64,000 nucleotides of DNA from Solirhodobacter olei (GCF_004010155.1 NZ_RRYH01000007.1:62001-126000); one strand, 5' to 3'; positions 46,670 to 57,097 are shown, counted from the first letter of the stretch. Notes: generated by a model not told the origin, from the letters alone. Numbers and translations are program-made.

Positions 46670-49503
46670 TGCGAAGCCACAGACAAAATTCCGAGGCCGT
46701 GATGCCCTATCGCCAGCCTGCGCTTGACCTTTCTCCGCCCGTTTCGGACGAGGTTCGCAAGACGACCTGTTACATGTGCGCGTGCCGCTGCGGCATCAAC
46801 GTCCACATGAAGGACGGCAAACTGGCCTATATAGAGGGCAATCGCGACCACCCGGTGAACCGGGGCGTGCTCTGTGCGAAGGGCTCCTCCGGGATCATGC
46901 AGGTGACCGCGCCCTCGCGTCTGCGGGCGCCGCTGAAGCGGGTCGGGCCGCGCGGATCGGGCGAGTTCGAGGAAATCAGCTGGGAAGAGGCGCTTCAGAC
47001 CGCCACGAGCTGGCTGAAACCCCTGCGCGAAACGGCGCCGGAGAAGCTCGCCTTCTTCACCGGGCGCGACCAGAGCCAGAGCTTCACCAGCTGGTGGGCG
47101 CAGAGCTATGGCACCCCCAACTATGCCGCGCATGGCGGCTTCTGCTCGGTCAACATGGCCGCCGGCGGCATTTACACGATCGGCGGCGCCTTCTGGGAAT
47201 TCGGCCAGCCGGACTGGGATCACACGAAGTTGTTCCTGCTCTTCGGGGTGGCGGAGGACCACGATTCCAACCCGATCAAGATGGGCATCGGCAAGATCAA
47301 GACGCGCGGCGCCAAGGTGATCGGGATCAACCCGATCCGCTCCGGCTACAACGCCGTGGCCGACGACTGGTACGGTGTCACCCCCGGCTCGGACGGGCTG
47401 TTGATCCTGTCGCTGATCCACGAGCTTCTGAAGGCCGGGAAGGTCGATCTGGACTATCTCGCGCAATTCACCAATGCGGGCTGCCTGGTGAATGCGACCG
47501 AGGGGTCGGAAAAGGGTCTGTTGCTGCGCGATTCCGCAGGCGAGCTTCTGGTGATCGACCGGGTGACGGGCGAGCCCGCGGCCTATGACAAGGCCGGCGT
47601 CCGGCCCGATCTGGGGGCAAGCTGGAACGGTCATCGCACCGTCTTCCAGCACATGGCAGAGAAGTACCTGTCGCCTTACTACGCGCCGGAGGCGGTGGCC
47701 GAGCGCACCGGGATCACGGCCGCGCGCATCAAGGGCCTTGCCGCAGAGATCGCCCGCGTCGCCTTCGAGGAGGCGATCGAGCTGCGGCAGCCCTGGACGG
47801 ACTTCCGCGGCGAGCGGCACGAGGTGATGGTCGGCCGCCCGGTCTCCATGCATTCGATGCGCGGGATCTCTGCCCATTCGAACGGCTTCCAGACGGCGCG
47901 CGCGCTGCACCTGTTGCAGGTGCTGATCGGCTCCGTCGAAACGCCCGGCGGCTTCCGCTTCAAGCCGCCCTATCCGAAGCCCGCCACGGCCCATCCCGTT
48001 CCCCATTGCAAGGTGACGCCGGGCGCGCCGCTTGACGGGCCGCACCTCGGCTATCCGCAGGGGCCGGAGCATCTGGCGCTGAAGGAGGACGGCACGCCCG
48101 CCCGGATCGACAAGGCGTTTTCCTGGGAGGCGCCGCTTTCGGCCCACGGGTTGATGCACATGGTGATCTCGAACGCCCATGCCGGGGTGCCCTACAGGAT
48201 CGACACGCTGCTGCTCTACATGGCGAACATGGCGTGGAACTCGACCATGAACACCCGCCAGGTCATCGAGATGCTGACCGACAAGGGCGAGGGCGGCGAA
48301 TACGTGATCCCGCGGATCATCTATTCCGATGCCTATTCCAGCGAGATGGTGGCCTATGCCGACCTGATCCTGCCGGACACGACCTATCTGGAACGCCACG
48401 ACTGCATCAGCCTGCTCGACCGGCCGATCTGCGAGGCCGATGCCGCGGCGGATGCGATCCGCTGGCCCGTCATCGAGCCGGACCGCAACGTGCGGGGCTT
48501 CCAGTCGGTGATGCTCGACCTCGGCGCGCGGCTGGGGCTGCCGGGGATGGTGGGCGAGGACGGCGCGGCGAAGTACAAGGACTACGCCGATTACATCGTC
48601 CGGCACGAGCGTCGGCCCGGCGTCGGCCCGCTCGCCGGCTTCCGTGGCAATGGCGAGGATGTCGGCCGGGGCGCGCCGAACCCGGAGCAGCTGCAACGCT
48701 ACATCGACAACGGCGGCTTCTTCGCGACGCATGTTCCGGAGGAGGGGCTCTACTACAAGCCCTGGAACCGCGCCTATCAGGACTGGGCGGTCACGATCGG
48801 GCTTTACGACAAGCCGCTGCCCTATCTCTTCAGTGTCTATTCCGAGCCGATGCGCCGCTTTCAGCTGGCCGCCGAGGGTCACGGCGACCGCCAGCCGCCG
48901 GATCACCTGCGCGACCAGATCAAGAGCGCGATGGACCCGTTGCCGGCATGGTATCCTCCATTTGGTGATGCCGGTGCGGGGGAATACCCGATCCATGCGC
49001 TGACCCAGCGGCCGATGGCGATGTATCACAGCTGGGGCACGCAGAACGCCTGGCTTCGCCAGATCCACGGCCGCAACCCGCTTTACCTGCCAGAGGCGAT
49101 CTGGAGGGAGCACGGCTTTGCCGAGGGCGACTGGGCCAAGGTGACCTCGCCGCATGGCTCGATCACCGTGCCGGTCGCGCTGATGGCGGGGCTGAACAGC
49201 AAGACCATCTGGACCTGGAACGCCATCGGCAAACGCAAGGGCGCCTGGGCGCTGGAACCCGACGCGCCTGAGGCGACCAAGGGCTTCCTTCTCAATCACC
49301 TGATCCACGAGCTGCTGCCGCCGAAGGGCGACGGGCTGCGTTGGGCCAATTCAGACCCGGTGACGGGGCAGGCCGCCTGGTTCGACCTGCGCGTGAAGAT
49401 CGAGCGGGTACCGCCGCAGGAGCAGACCTCGCCGGACTTCCCGGTGATCAAGTCGCCGGTGCCGAAGGCGCCGAAGAACCGTCTCTGGGGGGGCGAGAAA
49501 TGA
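46669..49503 (+). CDS. soeA: Sulfite dehydrogenase, molybdopterin subunit SoeA
   Basis: This 944-residue molybdopterin oxidoreductase of the DMSO-reductase class has an N-terminal [4Fe-4S] motif TTCYMCACRCGINV with the fourth Cys in GVLCAKG. No twin-arginine signal is seen, consistent with cytoplasmic SoeA rather than periplasmic sulfite dehydrogenases. Molybdopterin contacts include GINPIRSGYNAVAD and ISNAHAGVPYR. With SoeB and SoeC it oxidises sulfite to sulfate and reduces quinone. Start 46669 overlaps ackA; ATG 46702 is an alternative. Confidence 0.88.
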   Translation: MRSHRQNSEAVMPYRQPALDLSPPVSDEVRKTTCYMCACRCGINVHMKDGKLAYIEGNRDHPVNRGVLCAKGSSGIMQVTAPSRLRAPLKRVGPRGSGEFEEISWEEALQTATSWLKPLRETAPEKLAFFTGRDQSQSFTSWWAQSYGTPNYAAHGGFCSVNMAAGGIYTIGGAFWEFGQPDWDHTKLFLLFGVAEDHDSNPIKMGIGKIKTRGAKVIGINPIRSGYNAVADDWYGVTPGSDGLLILSLIHELLKAGKVDLDYLAQFTNAGCLVNATEGSEKGLLLRDSAGELLVIDRVTGEPAAYDKAGVRPDLGASWNGHRTVFQHMAEKYLSPYYAPEAVAERTGITAARIKGLAAEIARVAFEEAIELRQPWTDFRGERHEVMVGRPVSMHSMRGISAHSNGFQTARALHLLQVLIGSVETPGGFRFKPPYPKPATAHPVPHCKVTPGAPLDGPHLGYPQGPEHLALKEDGTPARIDKAFSWEAPLSAHGLMHMVISNAHAGVPYRIDTLLLYMANMAWNSTMNTRQVIEMLTDKGEGGEYVIPRIIYSDAYSSEMVAYADLILPDTTYLERHDCISLLDRPICEADAAADAIRWPVIEPDRNVRGFQSVMLDLGARLGLPGMVGEDGAAKYKDYADYIVRHERRPGVGPLAGFRGNGEDVGRGAPNPEQLQRYIDNGGFFATHVPEEGLYYKPWNRAYQDWAVTIGLYDKPLPYLFSVYSEPMRRFQLAAEGHGDRQPPDHLRDQIKSAMDPLPAWYPPFGDAGAGEYPIHALTQRPMAMYHSWGTQNAWLRQIHGRNPLYLPEAIWREHGFAEGDWAKVTSPHGSITVPVALMAGLNSKTIWTWNAIGKRKGAWALEPDAPEATKGFLLNHLIHELLPPKGDGLRWANSDPVTGQAAWFDLRVKIERVPPQEQTSPDFPVIKSPVPKAPKNRLWGGEK

Positions 49504-50237
49504 CCCAACTTCCCGCGACCCCCTCGAAGAAGAAGCTGGGGCTGGTCATCGACCTCGACATCTGCGTCGGCTGCCATGCCTGTGTGACCTCCTGCAAGGG
49601 CTGGAACACCGAGAATTACGGTGCGCCGCTGTCGGACATGGATGCCTATGGCGCCGATCCCTCGGGGACCTTCCTGAACCGGATCCACTCCTTCGAGGTG
49701 CAACCGGCGGAGGGCCCCTCGCAGACCATCCATTTCCCGAAGTCCTGCCTGCATTGCGAGGATGCGCCCTGCGTCACGGTCTGCCCGACCGGGGCCAGCT
49801 ACAAGCGGGCGGAAGACGGGATCGTGCTGGTGAACGAGGACGCCTGCATCGGCTGCGGCCTTTGTGCCTGGGCCTGCCCCTACGGGGCCCGCGAACTCGA
49901 CCAGGCCGCCGGGGTGATGAAGAAATGCACCCTCTGCGTCGACCGGATCTATAACCAGAACCTGCCGGAGGAGGATCGCCTGCCCGCCTGCGTGCGCACC
50001 TGCCCGGCCGGCGCGCGCCATTTCGGCGATCTCGGCGACCCGGACAGTGACGTCAGCCGCCTCGTGGCCGAGCGCGAGGGGATGGACCTGATGCCGGAAC
50101 TGGGCACCAAGCCCGTCAACAAGTACCTGCCGCCGAAACCGAAGGACCGGCCGGCGGCGGAACCGCTTTCCCCGATCGCCGATCTGCAGGCCACGGGCCT
50201 TGCCGGATGGCTCGACCGCCTTCTGGAGAAGCTCTGA
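49500..50237 (+). CDS. soeB: Sulfite dehydrogenase iron-sulfur subunit SoeB
   Basis: This 245-residue electron-transfer subunit carries four cysteine clusters for [4Fe-4S] centres: CVGCHACVTSC, CLHCEDAPCVTVC, CIGCGLCAWAC and CTLC with CVRTC. It passes electrons from SoeA to SoeC on the cytoplasmic face. The start overlaps the soeA stop (ATGA) and its stop overlaps the soeC start, so the three are coupled. Confidence 0.9.
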   Translation: MTQLPATPSKKKLGLVIDLDICVGCHACVTSCKGWNTENYGAPLSDMDAYGADPSGTFLNRIHSFEVQPAEGPSQTIHFPKSCLHCEDAPCVTVCPTGASYKRAEDGIVLVNEDACIGCGLCAWACPYGARELDQAAGVMKKCTLCVDRIYNQNLPEEDRLPACVRTCPAGARHFGDLGDPDSDVSRLVAEREGMDLMPELGTKPVNKYLPPKPKDRPAAEPLSPIADLQATGLAGWLDRLLEKL

Positions 50238-51112
50238 TGCATCCCGCGCCCTCCGTCATCGTCTTCACCGTGCTTTCGGGTCTTGGGCTGGGGTTTCTAG
50301 CCTATCTCGGCCTGGGCTTCCTCCGGCCCTCGGGGGTCTACGCCTTCCTGATCTACGGGCTGGCCTATGGTTTTGCCGTGGCCGGGCTTCTGGCCTCGAC
50401 CCTTCACCTCGGCAATCCGCAGCGGGCGCTGCGCGCCTTCACGCAATGGCGCACCAGCTGGCTCTCGCGCGAGGCCTGGACCTCGGTCGCGACGCTGCTG
50501 GTCATGGCGCCGGCGGCGCTGCTGGCGATCTTCGCGGGCTTCCCCTCGGCCACTTTCGGCTTTCCCGGCGCGCTGCTGGCGCTGGCAACGGTGTTCTGCA
50601 CATCGATGATCTATGCCCAGCTGAAGACCGTACCGCGCTGGAACCACTGGACGACGCCGGCCCTCTTCCTTCTGTTCGCACTGACTGGCGGCGCGATCCT
50701 TTCGGCGCAGGCGGGGCTGGCGGCGGCGCTCTGCGTCCTGCTCGGGCTTCTGCTGATCTTCAGCTACAGGCTGGGCGATGGCCGCTTCGCCGAACGCGGT
50801 TCGACCATGGAAACCGCGACAGGACTCGGCCGGATCGGCAAGGTCAGACTTTACGAGCCACCGCACACCGGCACCAACTACCTGATGCGGGAGATGATCC
50901 ACCTTGTCGCGCGCAAGCATTCCGCGCGGCTTCGGGTGATATCGGTCCTCTTCGCCGCGGTGCTGCCGGCGGTCACGCTGCTGATCCTGCCGCTGAGCGT
51001 CGCCACCGTCGCGCTGGCGCTGGCCTTCCACCTGATCGGCGCCTTCGCGGCCCGCTGGCTGTTCTTCGCCGAGGCCGAGCATGTCGTCGGCCTCTACTAC
51101 GGCGCACGCTGA
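50237..51112 (+). CDS. soeC: Sulfite dehydrogenase membrane anchor SoeC (DmsC family)
   Basis: This 291-residue DmsC-type anchor has about eight hydrophobic segments and the typical first block FTVLSGLGLGFLAYLG and STLHLGNPQRALRAF. It should hold SoeAB at the cytoplasmic membrane and deliver electrons to quinone. It is the last gene of the xsc-tauE-ackA-soeABC operon. dapE follows after 96 bp. Confidence 0.88.
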   Translation: MHPAPSVIVFTVLSGLGLGFLAYLGLGFLRPSGVYAFLIYGLAYGFAVAGLLASTLHLGNPQRALRAFTQWRTSWLSREAWTSVATLLVMAPAALLAIFAGFPSATFGFPGALLALATVFCTSMIYAQLKTVPRWNHWTTPALFLLFALTGGAILSAQAGLAAALCVLLGLLLIFSYRLGDGRFAERGSTMETATGLGRIGKVRLYEPPHTGTNYLMREMIHLVARKHSARLRVISVLFAAVLPAVTLLILPLSVATVALALAFHLIGAFAARWLFFAEAEHVVGLYYGAR

Positions 51113-51208
51113 GGCGGGCCACGCCGCAGGAGTGGGGGTGGGCATGGGCGGAATTGCATCCCCCCGCGGACGGGAATAACCCTCGGGCAAGCCTTCAAGG
51201 AGCTGCCC

Positions 51209-52351
51209 ATGCCGATCGATCCTGTCGCCCTGTCTGCCGAGCTGATCCGCTGTCCCTCGGTCACCCCCGAGGAGGGCGGCGCGATCCAGCTTCTGGACAA
51301 GCTGCTCTCCTCAGCCGGATTCGAGACGCATCGCGTCGACCGTGGTGGGATCTGCAACCTGTTCGCCCGCTGGGGCCAGCGCGGCGCCAACCGCAGCTTC
51401 GGCTTCAACGGCCATGTCGACGTTGTGCCGGTCGGCGATGCGTCGGCCTGGACCCATGATCCCTTCGGCGGCGCGATCGAGGACGGCATCCTCTGGGGCC
51501 GCGGCGCGACCGACATGAAATCCGGCGTCGCCGCCTTCGCCGCGGCCGCCATTGATTTCGTGCAGGAGACGCCGCCGAATGGTGCCGTCATCCTCGCCAT
51601 CACCGGCGACGAGGAGGGCGTGGCCCTCGACGGCACGGTGGCGCTTCTGGACTGGATGGCACGGCACGGCGAGCGGATGACGGCCTGCCTTGTGGGCGAG
51701 CCGACCTGCCCGAACGAGATGGGCGATATGATGAAGATCGGCCGCCGCGGCTCGATGACCGCGCATTTCACCGCACGGGGCGTGCAGGGTCATTCGGCCT
51801 ATCCGCATCGCGCCAAGAACCCGCTGACGGCGATGGTGCGGCTGATGGACCGGCTGGCGAGCCACGAGCTTGACGCCGGGACGGATCATTTCGACCGCTC
51901 GACGCTGGCGATCACCACGATCGACACCGGCAACAAGGCCTCCAACGTGATCCCGGCAGAGTGCCGCGGCACCGTGAACATCCGGTTCAACGACGCGCAT
52001 AGCTCGGAAAGCCTCGCGGGCTGGCTGAAGACGGAGGCCGCGAAGGTCGAGGCGGAGACCGGAGTGAGCATCGCCACTGCGCTCCAGGTCTCGGGCGAGA
52101 GCTTCCTGACCCCGCCGGGCGAGCTTTCCACGCTGGTCGCGGGCTCGGTCGAGGCCGAGACCGGGCGGAAGCCGGAGCTGTCGACCACTGGCGGCACGTC
52201 GGACGCGCGCTTCGTGAAGGACCACTGCCCGGTGGTGGAATTCGGCCTTGTCGGCAAGACCATGCACCAGGTGGACGAACGTGTGCCGGTGGAGCAGATC
52301 GTGCAGCTGAAGGCGATCTATTCCCGGATTCTTCGGGACTATTTCGCATGA
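51209..52351 (+). CDS. dapE: Succinyl-diaminopimelate desuccinylase
   Basis: This 380-residue M20 zinc hydrolase works in lysine and peptidoglycan precursor synthesis. Metal ligands lie in [12 protein letters not shown] (near residue 68) and [10 protein letters not shown], the catalytic Glu-Glu in TGDEEGVAL near 132, and the dimer domain has [22 protein letters not shown]. The start follows AAGGAGC. Its last bases overlap the GNAT gene. Confidence 0.93.
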   Translation: MPIDPVALSAELIRCPSVTPEEGGAIQLLDKLLSSAGFETHRVDRGGICNLFARWGQRGANRSFGFNGHVDVVPVGDASAWTHDPFGGAIEDGILWGRGATDMKSGVAAFAAAAIDFVQETPPNGAVILAITGDEEGVALDGTVALLDWMARHGERMTACLVGEPTCPNEMGDMMKIGRRGSMTAHFTARGVQGHSAYPHRAKNPLTAMVRLMDRLASHELDAGTDHFDRSTLAITTIDTGNKASNVIPAECRGTVNIRFNDAHSSESLAGWLKTEAAKVEAETGVSIATALQVSGESFLTPPGELSTLVAGSVEAETGRKPELSTTGGTSDARFVKDHCPVVEFGLVGKTMHQVDERVPVEQIVQLKAIYSRILRDYFA

Positions 52352-52770
52352 GCGTCGAGATCACCGAGACTCGCGACATCGCCACCTGCCGCGCGCTGCG
52401 GCGGGTGGTCTTCATCGAGGAACAGGGCGTCTCCGAAGCCGACGAGATCGACGATCTGGACGAGGTGGCGATCCATCTGCTGGCGACCGACGGCGGCAAG
52501 CCTGTCGGCACCGCGCGGCTGCTGGTCGATGGCCCGACGGGCAAGATCGGCCGGGTCTGTGTGCTGAAGGAGAGCCGCGGCACCGGCCTCGGCGCGGCAC
52601 TGATCCAGGCCGGGATAGAGACGTTTCGAACCCGCGCAGGCATCGAGACGGTCAAGCTTGGCGCGCAGGTCCATGCGCTCGGCTTCTATGAAAGGCTCGG
52701 GTTTCAGGCCAAGGGCCCGATCTATGACGACGCCGGGATCCCGCATCGGGACATGGTTCTGACGCTCTGA
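52348..52770 (+). CDS. GNAT-family N-acetyltransferase
   Basis: This 140-residue protein has the GNAT acetyl-CoA site [20 protein letters not shown] near residue 73 (only the RGTGLG loop is diagnostic) and [14 protein letters not shown] near 110. It belongs to the ElaA/YjcF-like subgroup, whose substrates are mostly unknown. It overlaps dapE by 4 bp, so both are in one operon. Confidence 0.85.
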   Translation: MSVEITETRDIATCRALRRVVFIEEQGVSEADEIDDLDEVAIHLLATDGGKPVGTARLLVDGPTGKIGRVCVLKESRGTGLGAALIQAGIETFRTRAGIETVKLGAQVHALGFYERLGFQAKGPIYDDAGIPHRDMVLTL

Positions 52771-52812
52771 TTTGCGATGACGACCTCGCCCGCCCATGAT
52801 AGGGGCTGGGCC

Positions 52813-55068
52813 ATGGAAAAGCTGCCCTCCAAGCCCGAACTCCTCAGCTGGATCGCCGATCACCCCGATGCCGCGAAGCGCGACATCGCGCGGGCCTTCG
52901 GTATCAAGGGCGGGCCGGCGCGGATAGAGCTGAAGCGCCTGCTGAAGGATCTGGAGGCCGAGGGCCTGCTGCAGCGCCACCGCCGCGTCTACCGTGACCC
53001 CGACAGCCTGCCGCCGGTCAGCGTGCTGCAGGTGCTGGCTTCCGACAGCGCGGGCGACCAATGGGCGAAGCCCCTGGAATGGGAAGGCCGCGGCCCGGCG
53101 CCGAAAATTCTGTTCCGGCCGCGCAGCTCAGACGCGCCAGTGGCCGAGGGCGACCGCATCCTCGCCCGGCTGAACCCTGTTGTGGGCGAGGATCACGCCT
53201 ATGAAGCCCGGCTGATCCGCAAGATCGGCGTGGTCAGCCACAAGGTGATCGGCATCTTCCGCAAGGAAGCCGAGGGCGGCCGGATCGTCCCCATCGACAA
53301 GGGCGCGGACAAGGAATGGCGCGTGGCGGCCGAGGCCACGCATGGCGCGCTGGACGGCGAGCTGGTCGAGGCCGAGCATATCGGCGCACGCGGCCGTCTG
53401 GGTCTGCCGCAGGCGCGGGTGGTCGAGGTCCTGGGCGATCCCTCCGCCCCGAAAGCGGTCAGCCTGATCGCGATCCACCAGCACGGCATCCCCGACGATT
53501 TCCCCGATGCCGTGATCGAGGAAGCAGACGCGATGACGCCGGCGGGCCTTGGAAACCGCGAGGATCTGCGCCACCTGCCGCTGGTCACGATCGACCCGGC
53601 TGATGCGCGCGACCATGACGATGCCGTCTTCGCCCATGCCGACGAGGATCCGAAGAACCCCGGCGGCCATGTCCTCTGGGTCGCCATCGCCGACGTGGCG
53701 CATTACGTCACCCCCGGCTCTGCGCTGGACCGGGAGGCGCGGCGGCGCGGCAATTCCACCTATTTTCCCGACCGGGTGGTGCCGATGCTGCCCGACCGGC
53801 TTTCGGGCGACCTCTGCTCCCTGCACGAGGGCGTGGCGCGGGCCTGCCTCGCCGTCTGCATGAAGATCGACGCGGCGGGCAACAAGCTGTCGCACCGCTT
53901 CACCCGGGGGCTGATGCGCTCAGCCGCCTCGCTGACCTACGAGGAGGCGCAGGCCGCCCGCGACGGTCAGCCGAACGCCCGCTGCGCGGAGCTGCTGGAC
54001 GAGGTCATCACCCCCCTCTACGCCGCCTATGAGGCGCTGAAGACCGCGCGGACCGCGCGCCAGCCGCTGGAGCTGGACCTGCCGGAGCGGCGGATCGTGC
54101 TGTCGGACGAGGGCAAGGTCGTCTCCGTCGCCTTCCGCGACCGCTTCGACGCGCACCGGCTGATCGAGGAATTCATGGTGCTGGCCAACGTCGCCGCGGC
54201 AGAGGAGCTGGTGCGTCTGCGCCGGCCCCTCCTCTTCCGCGTGCATGAAGAGCCGAGCCCGGAGAAGCTTGACGCGCTGCGCGAGGTGGCGGAGGCCTCG
54301 GGCTTCACGCTGGCCAAGGGGCAGGTGCTGAAGACGGCGCATCTCAACCGCCTGCTGGCGCAGGCCGAGGGCACGGATTTCGACGAGCTCCTGAACATCA
54401 CCACCCTGCGGTCGATGCAGCAGGCCTATTACCACCACGAGAATTTCGGGCATTTCGGCCTTGCCCTGCGCAGCTACGCGCATTTCACCTCACCGATCCG
54501 GCGCTATGCCGACCTTGTCGTGCATCGGGCGCTGATCACCGGGCACGGCTGGGGCAAGGACGGCCTTTCCCCGCAGGACATCGAAACGCTGGAGGAGACG
54601 GCGCAGCACATCTCCGACACCGAGCGGCGTTCGATGATGGCGGAGCGGGACACGTCGGACCGTTACCTTGCCGCCTATCTTTCCGACCGGGTGGGCAGCG
54701 AATTCGCCGGCCGGATCTCGGGCGTCACCCGCTTCGGGCTGTTCGTGAAGCTGGAGGAGACCGGGGCCGACGGGCTGATTCCGATCCGGACGCTGGGGCG
54801 GGAGTTCTTCCATTTCGATGCCGACAGCCAGACTCTGATGGGCTCGGAGACCGGGCTGACACTGGGGATCGGCCAGCGCGTCACCGTACGGCTGGCCGAA
54901 GCCGTGCCGGTGACCGGCGGGCTGATGCTGGAACTGCTGGCGGTCGAGGACAAGGAGCTGCCCCGCGGCCCCTCGGCCAAGGGCCGGCGCCGAGTGGCGC
55001 GCCGCCCGGGCGCCGGAAAGGCCCGGGCCGATGGCATCCGCCGCAAGGTGAAGCGCAGCCGGCGCTAG
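52813..55068 (+). CDS. rnr: Ribonuclease R
   Basis: This 751-residue 3'-5' exoribonuclease degrades structured RNA. It has an N-terminal winged helix (LPSKPELLSWIADHPDAAKR), cold-shock domains, the RNB catalytic core with TIDPADARDHDDAV (Mg-binding Asp residues), FTSPIRRYADLVVHRAL, and an S1 domain followed by a Lys/Arg tail. The ATG at 52813 with AGGGG before it places the conserved start; an upstream ATG at 52777 adds 12 residues. Confidence 0.93.
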   Translation: MEKLPSKPELLSWIADHPDAAKRDIARAFGIKGGPARIELKRLLKDLEAEGLLQRHRRVYRDPDSLPPVSVLQVLASDSAGDQWAKPLEWEGRGPAPKILFRPRSSDAPVAEGDRILARLNPVVGEDHAYEARLIRKIGVVSHKVIGIFRKEAEGGRIVPIDKGADKEWRVAAEATHGALDGELVEAEHIGARGRLGLPQARVVEVLGDPSAPKAVSLIAIHQHGIPDDFPDAVIEEADAMTPAGLGNREDLRHLPLVTIDPADARDHDDAVFAHADEDPKNPGGHVLWVAIADVAHYVTPGSALDREARRRGNSTYFPDRVVPMLPDRLSGDLCSLHEGVARACLAVCMKIDAAGNKLSHRFTRGLMRSAASLTYEEAQAARDGQPNARCAELLDEVITPLYAAYEALKTARTARQPLELDLPERRIVLSDEGKVVSVAFRDRFDAHRLIEEFMVLANVAAAEELVRLRRPLLFRVHEEPSPEKLDALREVAEASGFTLAKGQVLKTAHLNRLLAQAEGTDFDELLNITTLRSMQQAYYHHENFGHFGLALRSYAHFTSPIRRYADLVVHRALITGHGWGKDGLSPQDIETLEETAQHISDTERRSMMAERDTSDRYLAAYLSDRVGSEFAGRISGVTRFGLFVKLEETGADGLIPIRTLGREFFHFDADSQTLMGSETGLTLGIGQRVTVRLAEAVPVTGGLMLELLAVEDKELPRGPSAKGRRRVARRPGAGKARADGIRRKVKRSRR

Positions 55069-55191
55069 AGGTGGCCCGGCGCCAGATCCCTGCGCACGCC
55101 GCTTTCGGGGCGAGCCGTTTCGCGCTACACTGCAGGTGAGCAGAACAGCCGGTTCACCGGCGAATGACAAGATTGTAGAGGGGCAGGCCGA

Positions 55192-56445
55192 ATGCATCAG
55201 CTTCTCAGGACGCTCGGCGTGACAGCGCTGATGGTGGCGGTTTCGCATACGCCCGCCACCGCGCAGGCCGTCACCCGTTCCCCCAGCCCGATGGCAAGAC
55301 CCCCGATGACGACATCCGCCACAGCCGACCACGGCTTCCAGACCTGGATCGACCAGTTCCGTGCCACGGCCCGCCGCCACGGCATAAGCACCCGGGTCTA
55401 TGACGCGGCCTTCCGCGACGTTCACCTGAACACCGAAGTGCTGCAGCGCGAGGCGAACCAGAGCGAATTCGTCAAGCCGATCTGGAGCTACCTCGACAGC
55501 GCGGTCTCTGACACGCGGGTGGAAGACGGGCGCCGGGCGCTGCGGCACTACGACGGCCTCCTGAACCGGATCCAGGCGAAATACGGGGTCGACAAGCACA
55601 TCGTCGTGGCGATCTGGGGGCTGGAGAGCGCCTATGGCACCCATCGCGGAAAGATCCCGCTGATCGAGGCGCTGGCCACCCTCTCCTACGCGGGCAAGCG
55701 CCAGCGCTTCTTCGAGACGCAGCTGATCGACGCGCTGAAGATCCTGCAACACGGCGATGTCACGCCCAGCGAGATGACCGGATCCTGGGCGGGGGCGAGC
55801 GGGCATACCCAGTTCATGCCCTCGTCCTATCTCGAATACGCGGTGGATTTCACCGGCGACGGCAAGCGTGACATCTGGTCGAACAACCCGGCCGATGCGC
55901 TGGCCTCGACGGCGGCCTATCTCGAGCGGATGGGCTGGACCTCGGGGCAGCCCTGGGGCGTCGAGGTGCGGCTTCCGGCCGGTTTCAACTATGCCGAAAC
56001 CGGGCATCGCGTGACCCGCAGCGTGGCCGACTGGGCGAAGCTCGGCGTGCGTCCAGCCCATGGCACGCGCCTGCCGGAGGGCGGCCCGGGCGAAATTCTG
56101 CTCCCCGCCGGTGCACAGGGGGCGGCCTTCCTCGTCTTCCACAATTTCGCGGTGATCCGGCGCTACAACGCCGCCGATGCCTATGCGCTGGCGGTGGGCT
56201 ATCTCGCCAACCGGATCGGCGGAGGGCCGGTGCTGGCCGCGTCCTGGCCGCGCGGCGACCGGACGTTGAACCATCACGAGCGGGTGGAGCTGCAGGACCG
56301 GCTGACCGCCGCCGGGTTCGACACCCAGGGCGCGGACGGCCTGATCGGGCCGAATACGATCGCCGCTGTGCGCGCCTATCAGCGCTCGATCGGCGCGGTG
56401 CCGGACGGCTACGCCTCCTACGCGATCCTCAAGCGGCTGCGCTAG
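55192..56445 (+). CDS. Lytic murein transglycosylase (MltB type) with peptidoglycan-binding domain
   Basis: This 417-residue protein has a signal peptide (about 1-25, cut after TATAQA-like region), an MltB-type catalytic domain (about 48-345) and a C-terminal PG_binding_1 domain (about 355-417). The catalytic Glu is E145 in AIWGLESAYGTHRG, followed by GAGSASGHTQFMPSSY-like WAGASGHTQFMPSSY. It cleaves glycan strands in the periplasm. The CDP-alcohol transferase starts 4 bp downstream. Confidence 0.9.
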   Translation: MHQLLRTLGVTALMVAVSHTPATAQAVTRSPSPMARPPMTTSATADHGFQTWIDQFRATARRHGISTRVYDAAFRDVHLNTEVLQREANQSEFVKPIWSYLDSAVSDTRVEDGRRALRHYDGLLNRIQAKYGVDKHIVVAIWGLESAYGTHRGKIPLIEALATLSYAGKRQRFFETQLIDALKILQHGDVTPSEMTGSWAGASGHTQFMPSSYLEYAVDFTGDGKRDIWSNNPADALASTAAYLERMGWTSGQPWGVEVRLPAGFNYAETGHRVTRSVADWAKLGVRPAHGTRLPEGGPGEILLPAGAQGAAFLVFHNFAVIRRYNAADAYALAVGYLANRIGGGPVLAASWPRGDRTLNHHERVELQDRLTAAGFDTQGADGLIGPNTIAAVRAYQRSIGAVPDGYASYAILKRLR

Positions 56446-56449
56446 ACCG

Positions 56450-57097
56450 GTGCTCGATGCCACGGTGCGCCGCCTCATCGACCCGCCGCTGAACCGCGCG
56501 GGGCGGTGGCTTGCCGCCCGTGGCGCGCAGGCCGATGTGGTGACGCTGGCGGGCCTCGCCCTTGGTCTTCTGGCCGCCGGGCTGATCCGCGAGGGGCATG
56601 CCGACCTCGCCTTGCTGCCGCTTCTGCTTTCGCGGCTGGCCGACGGGCTGGACGGGGCGGTGGCGCGGGCAGGGCGGAAAAGCGATTTCGGCGGCTACCT
56701 CGATATCGTGGCGGACTTCCTTGTCTACGGCGCGGTGCCGCTGGCCTTCATCGCCGCCGCCCCCGCCGCGAACGGGGCCGCGGGGGGCTACCTGCTTCTG
56801 AGCTTTTACGTGAACGGGGCTAGCTTTCTGGGCTTCGCAATCCTCGCCGAGCGGCATGGGCTGACGACCGAGAAGCAGGGGAAGAAATCGCTCTATTTCT
56901 CCGATGGGCTGCTGGAGGGGACGGAGACGATCCTGTTTCTCTGTGCGCTCTGCCTCTGGCCCGCGGTTTTCGCGCCGATGTGCTGGGCCTTCGGCACGCT
57001 CTGCTTTCTGACCACGGCGCTGCGGCTCGGCGCGGCTCGGCGGATCTTCGGCCCCGCCTCGCGGCCCGGGGTGACACGCCGCCGCACGCCCCGGTAA
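56450..57097 (+). CDS. CDP-alcohol phosphatidyltransferase
   Basis: This 215-residue membrane enzyme has the CDP-alcohol motif in ADGLDGAVARAGRKSDFGGY followed by LDIVAD near residues 65-88, with the four Asp present. About five hydrophobic segments are visible. It transfers a CDP-linked alcohol or diacylglycerol in phospholipid synthesis. Which product it makes cannot be read. Translation starts at GTG 56450, 4 bp after the transglycosylase stop. Confidence 0.87.
   Translation: MLDATVRRLIDPPLNRAGRWLAARGAQADVVTLAGLALGLLAAGLIREGHADLALLPLLLSRLADGLDGAVARAGRKSDFGGYLDIVADFLVYGAVPLAFIAAAPAANGAAGGYLLLSFYVNGASFLGFAILAERHGLTTEKQGKKSLYFSDGLLEGTETILFLCALCLWPAVFAPMCWAFGTLCFLTTALRLGAARRIFGPASRPGVTRRRTPR

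Noticed and set aside
46666-49308. 880-codon open frame antisense to soeA
   Set aside because: It is the reverse of a clear molybdopterin enzyme gene, rich in Arg and His with no recognisable domain. Such mirror frames are common at this GC content.
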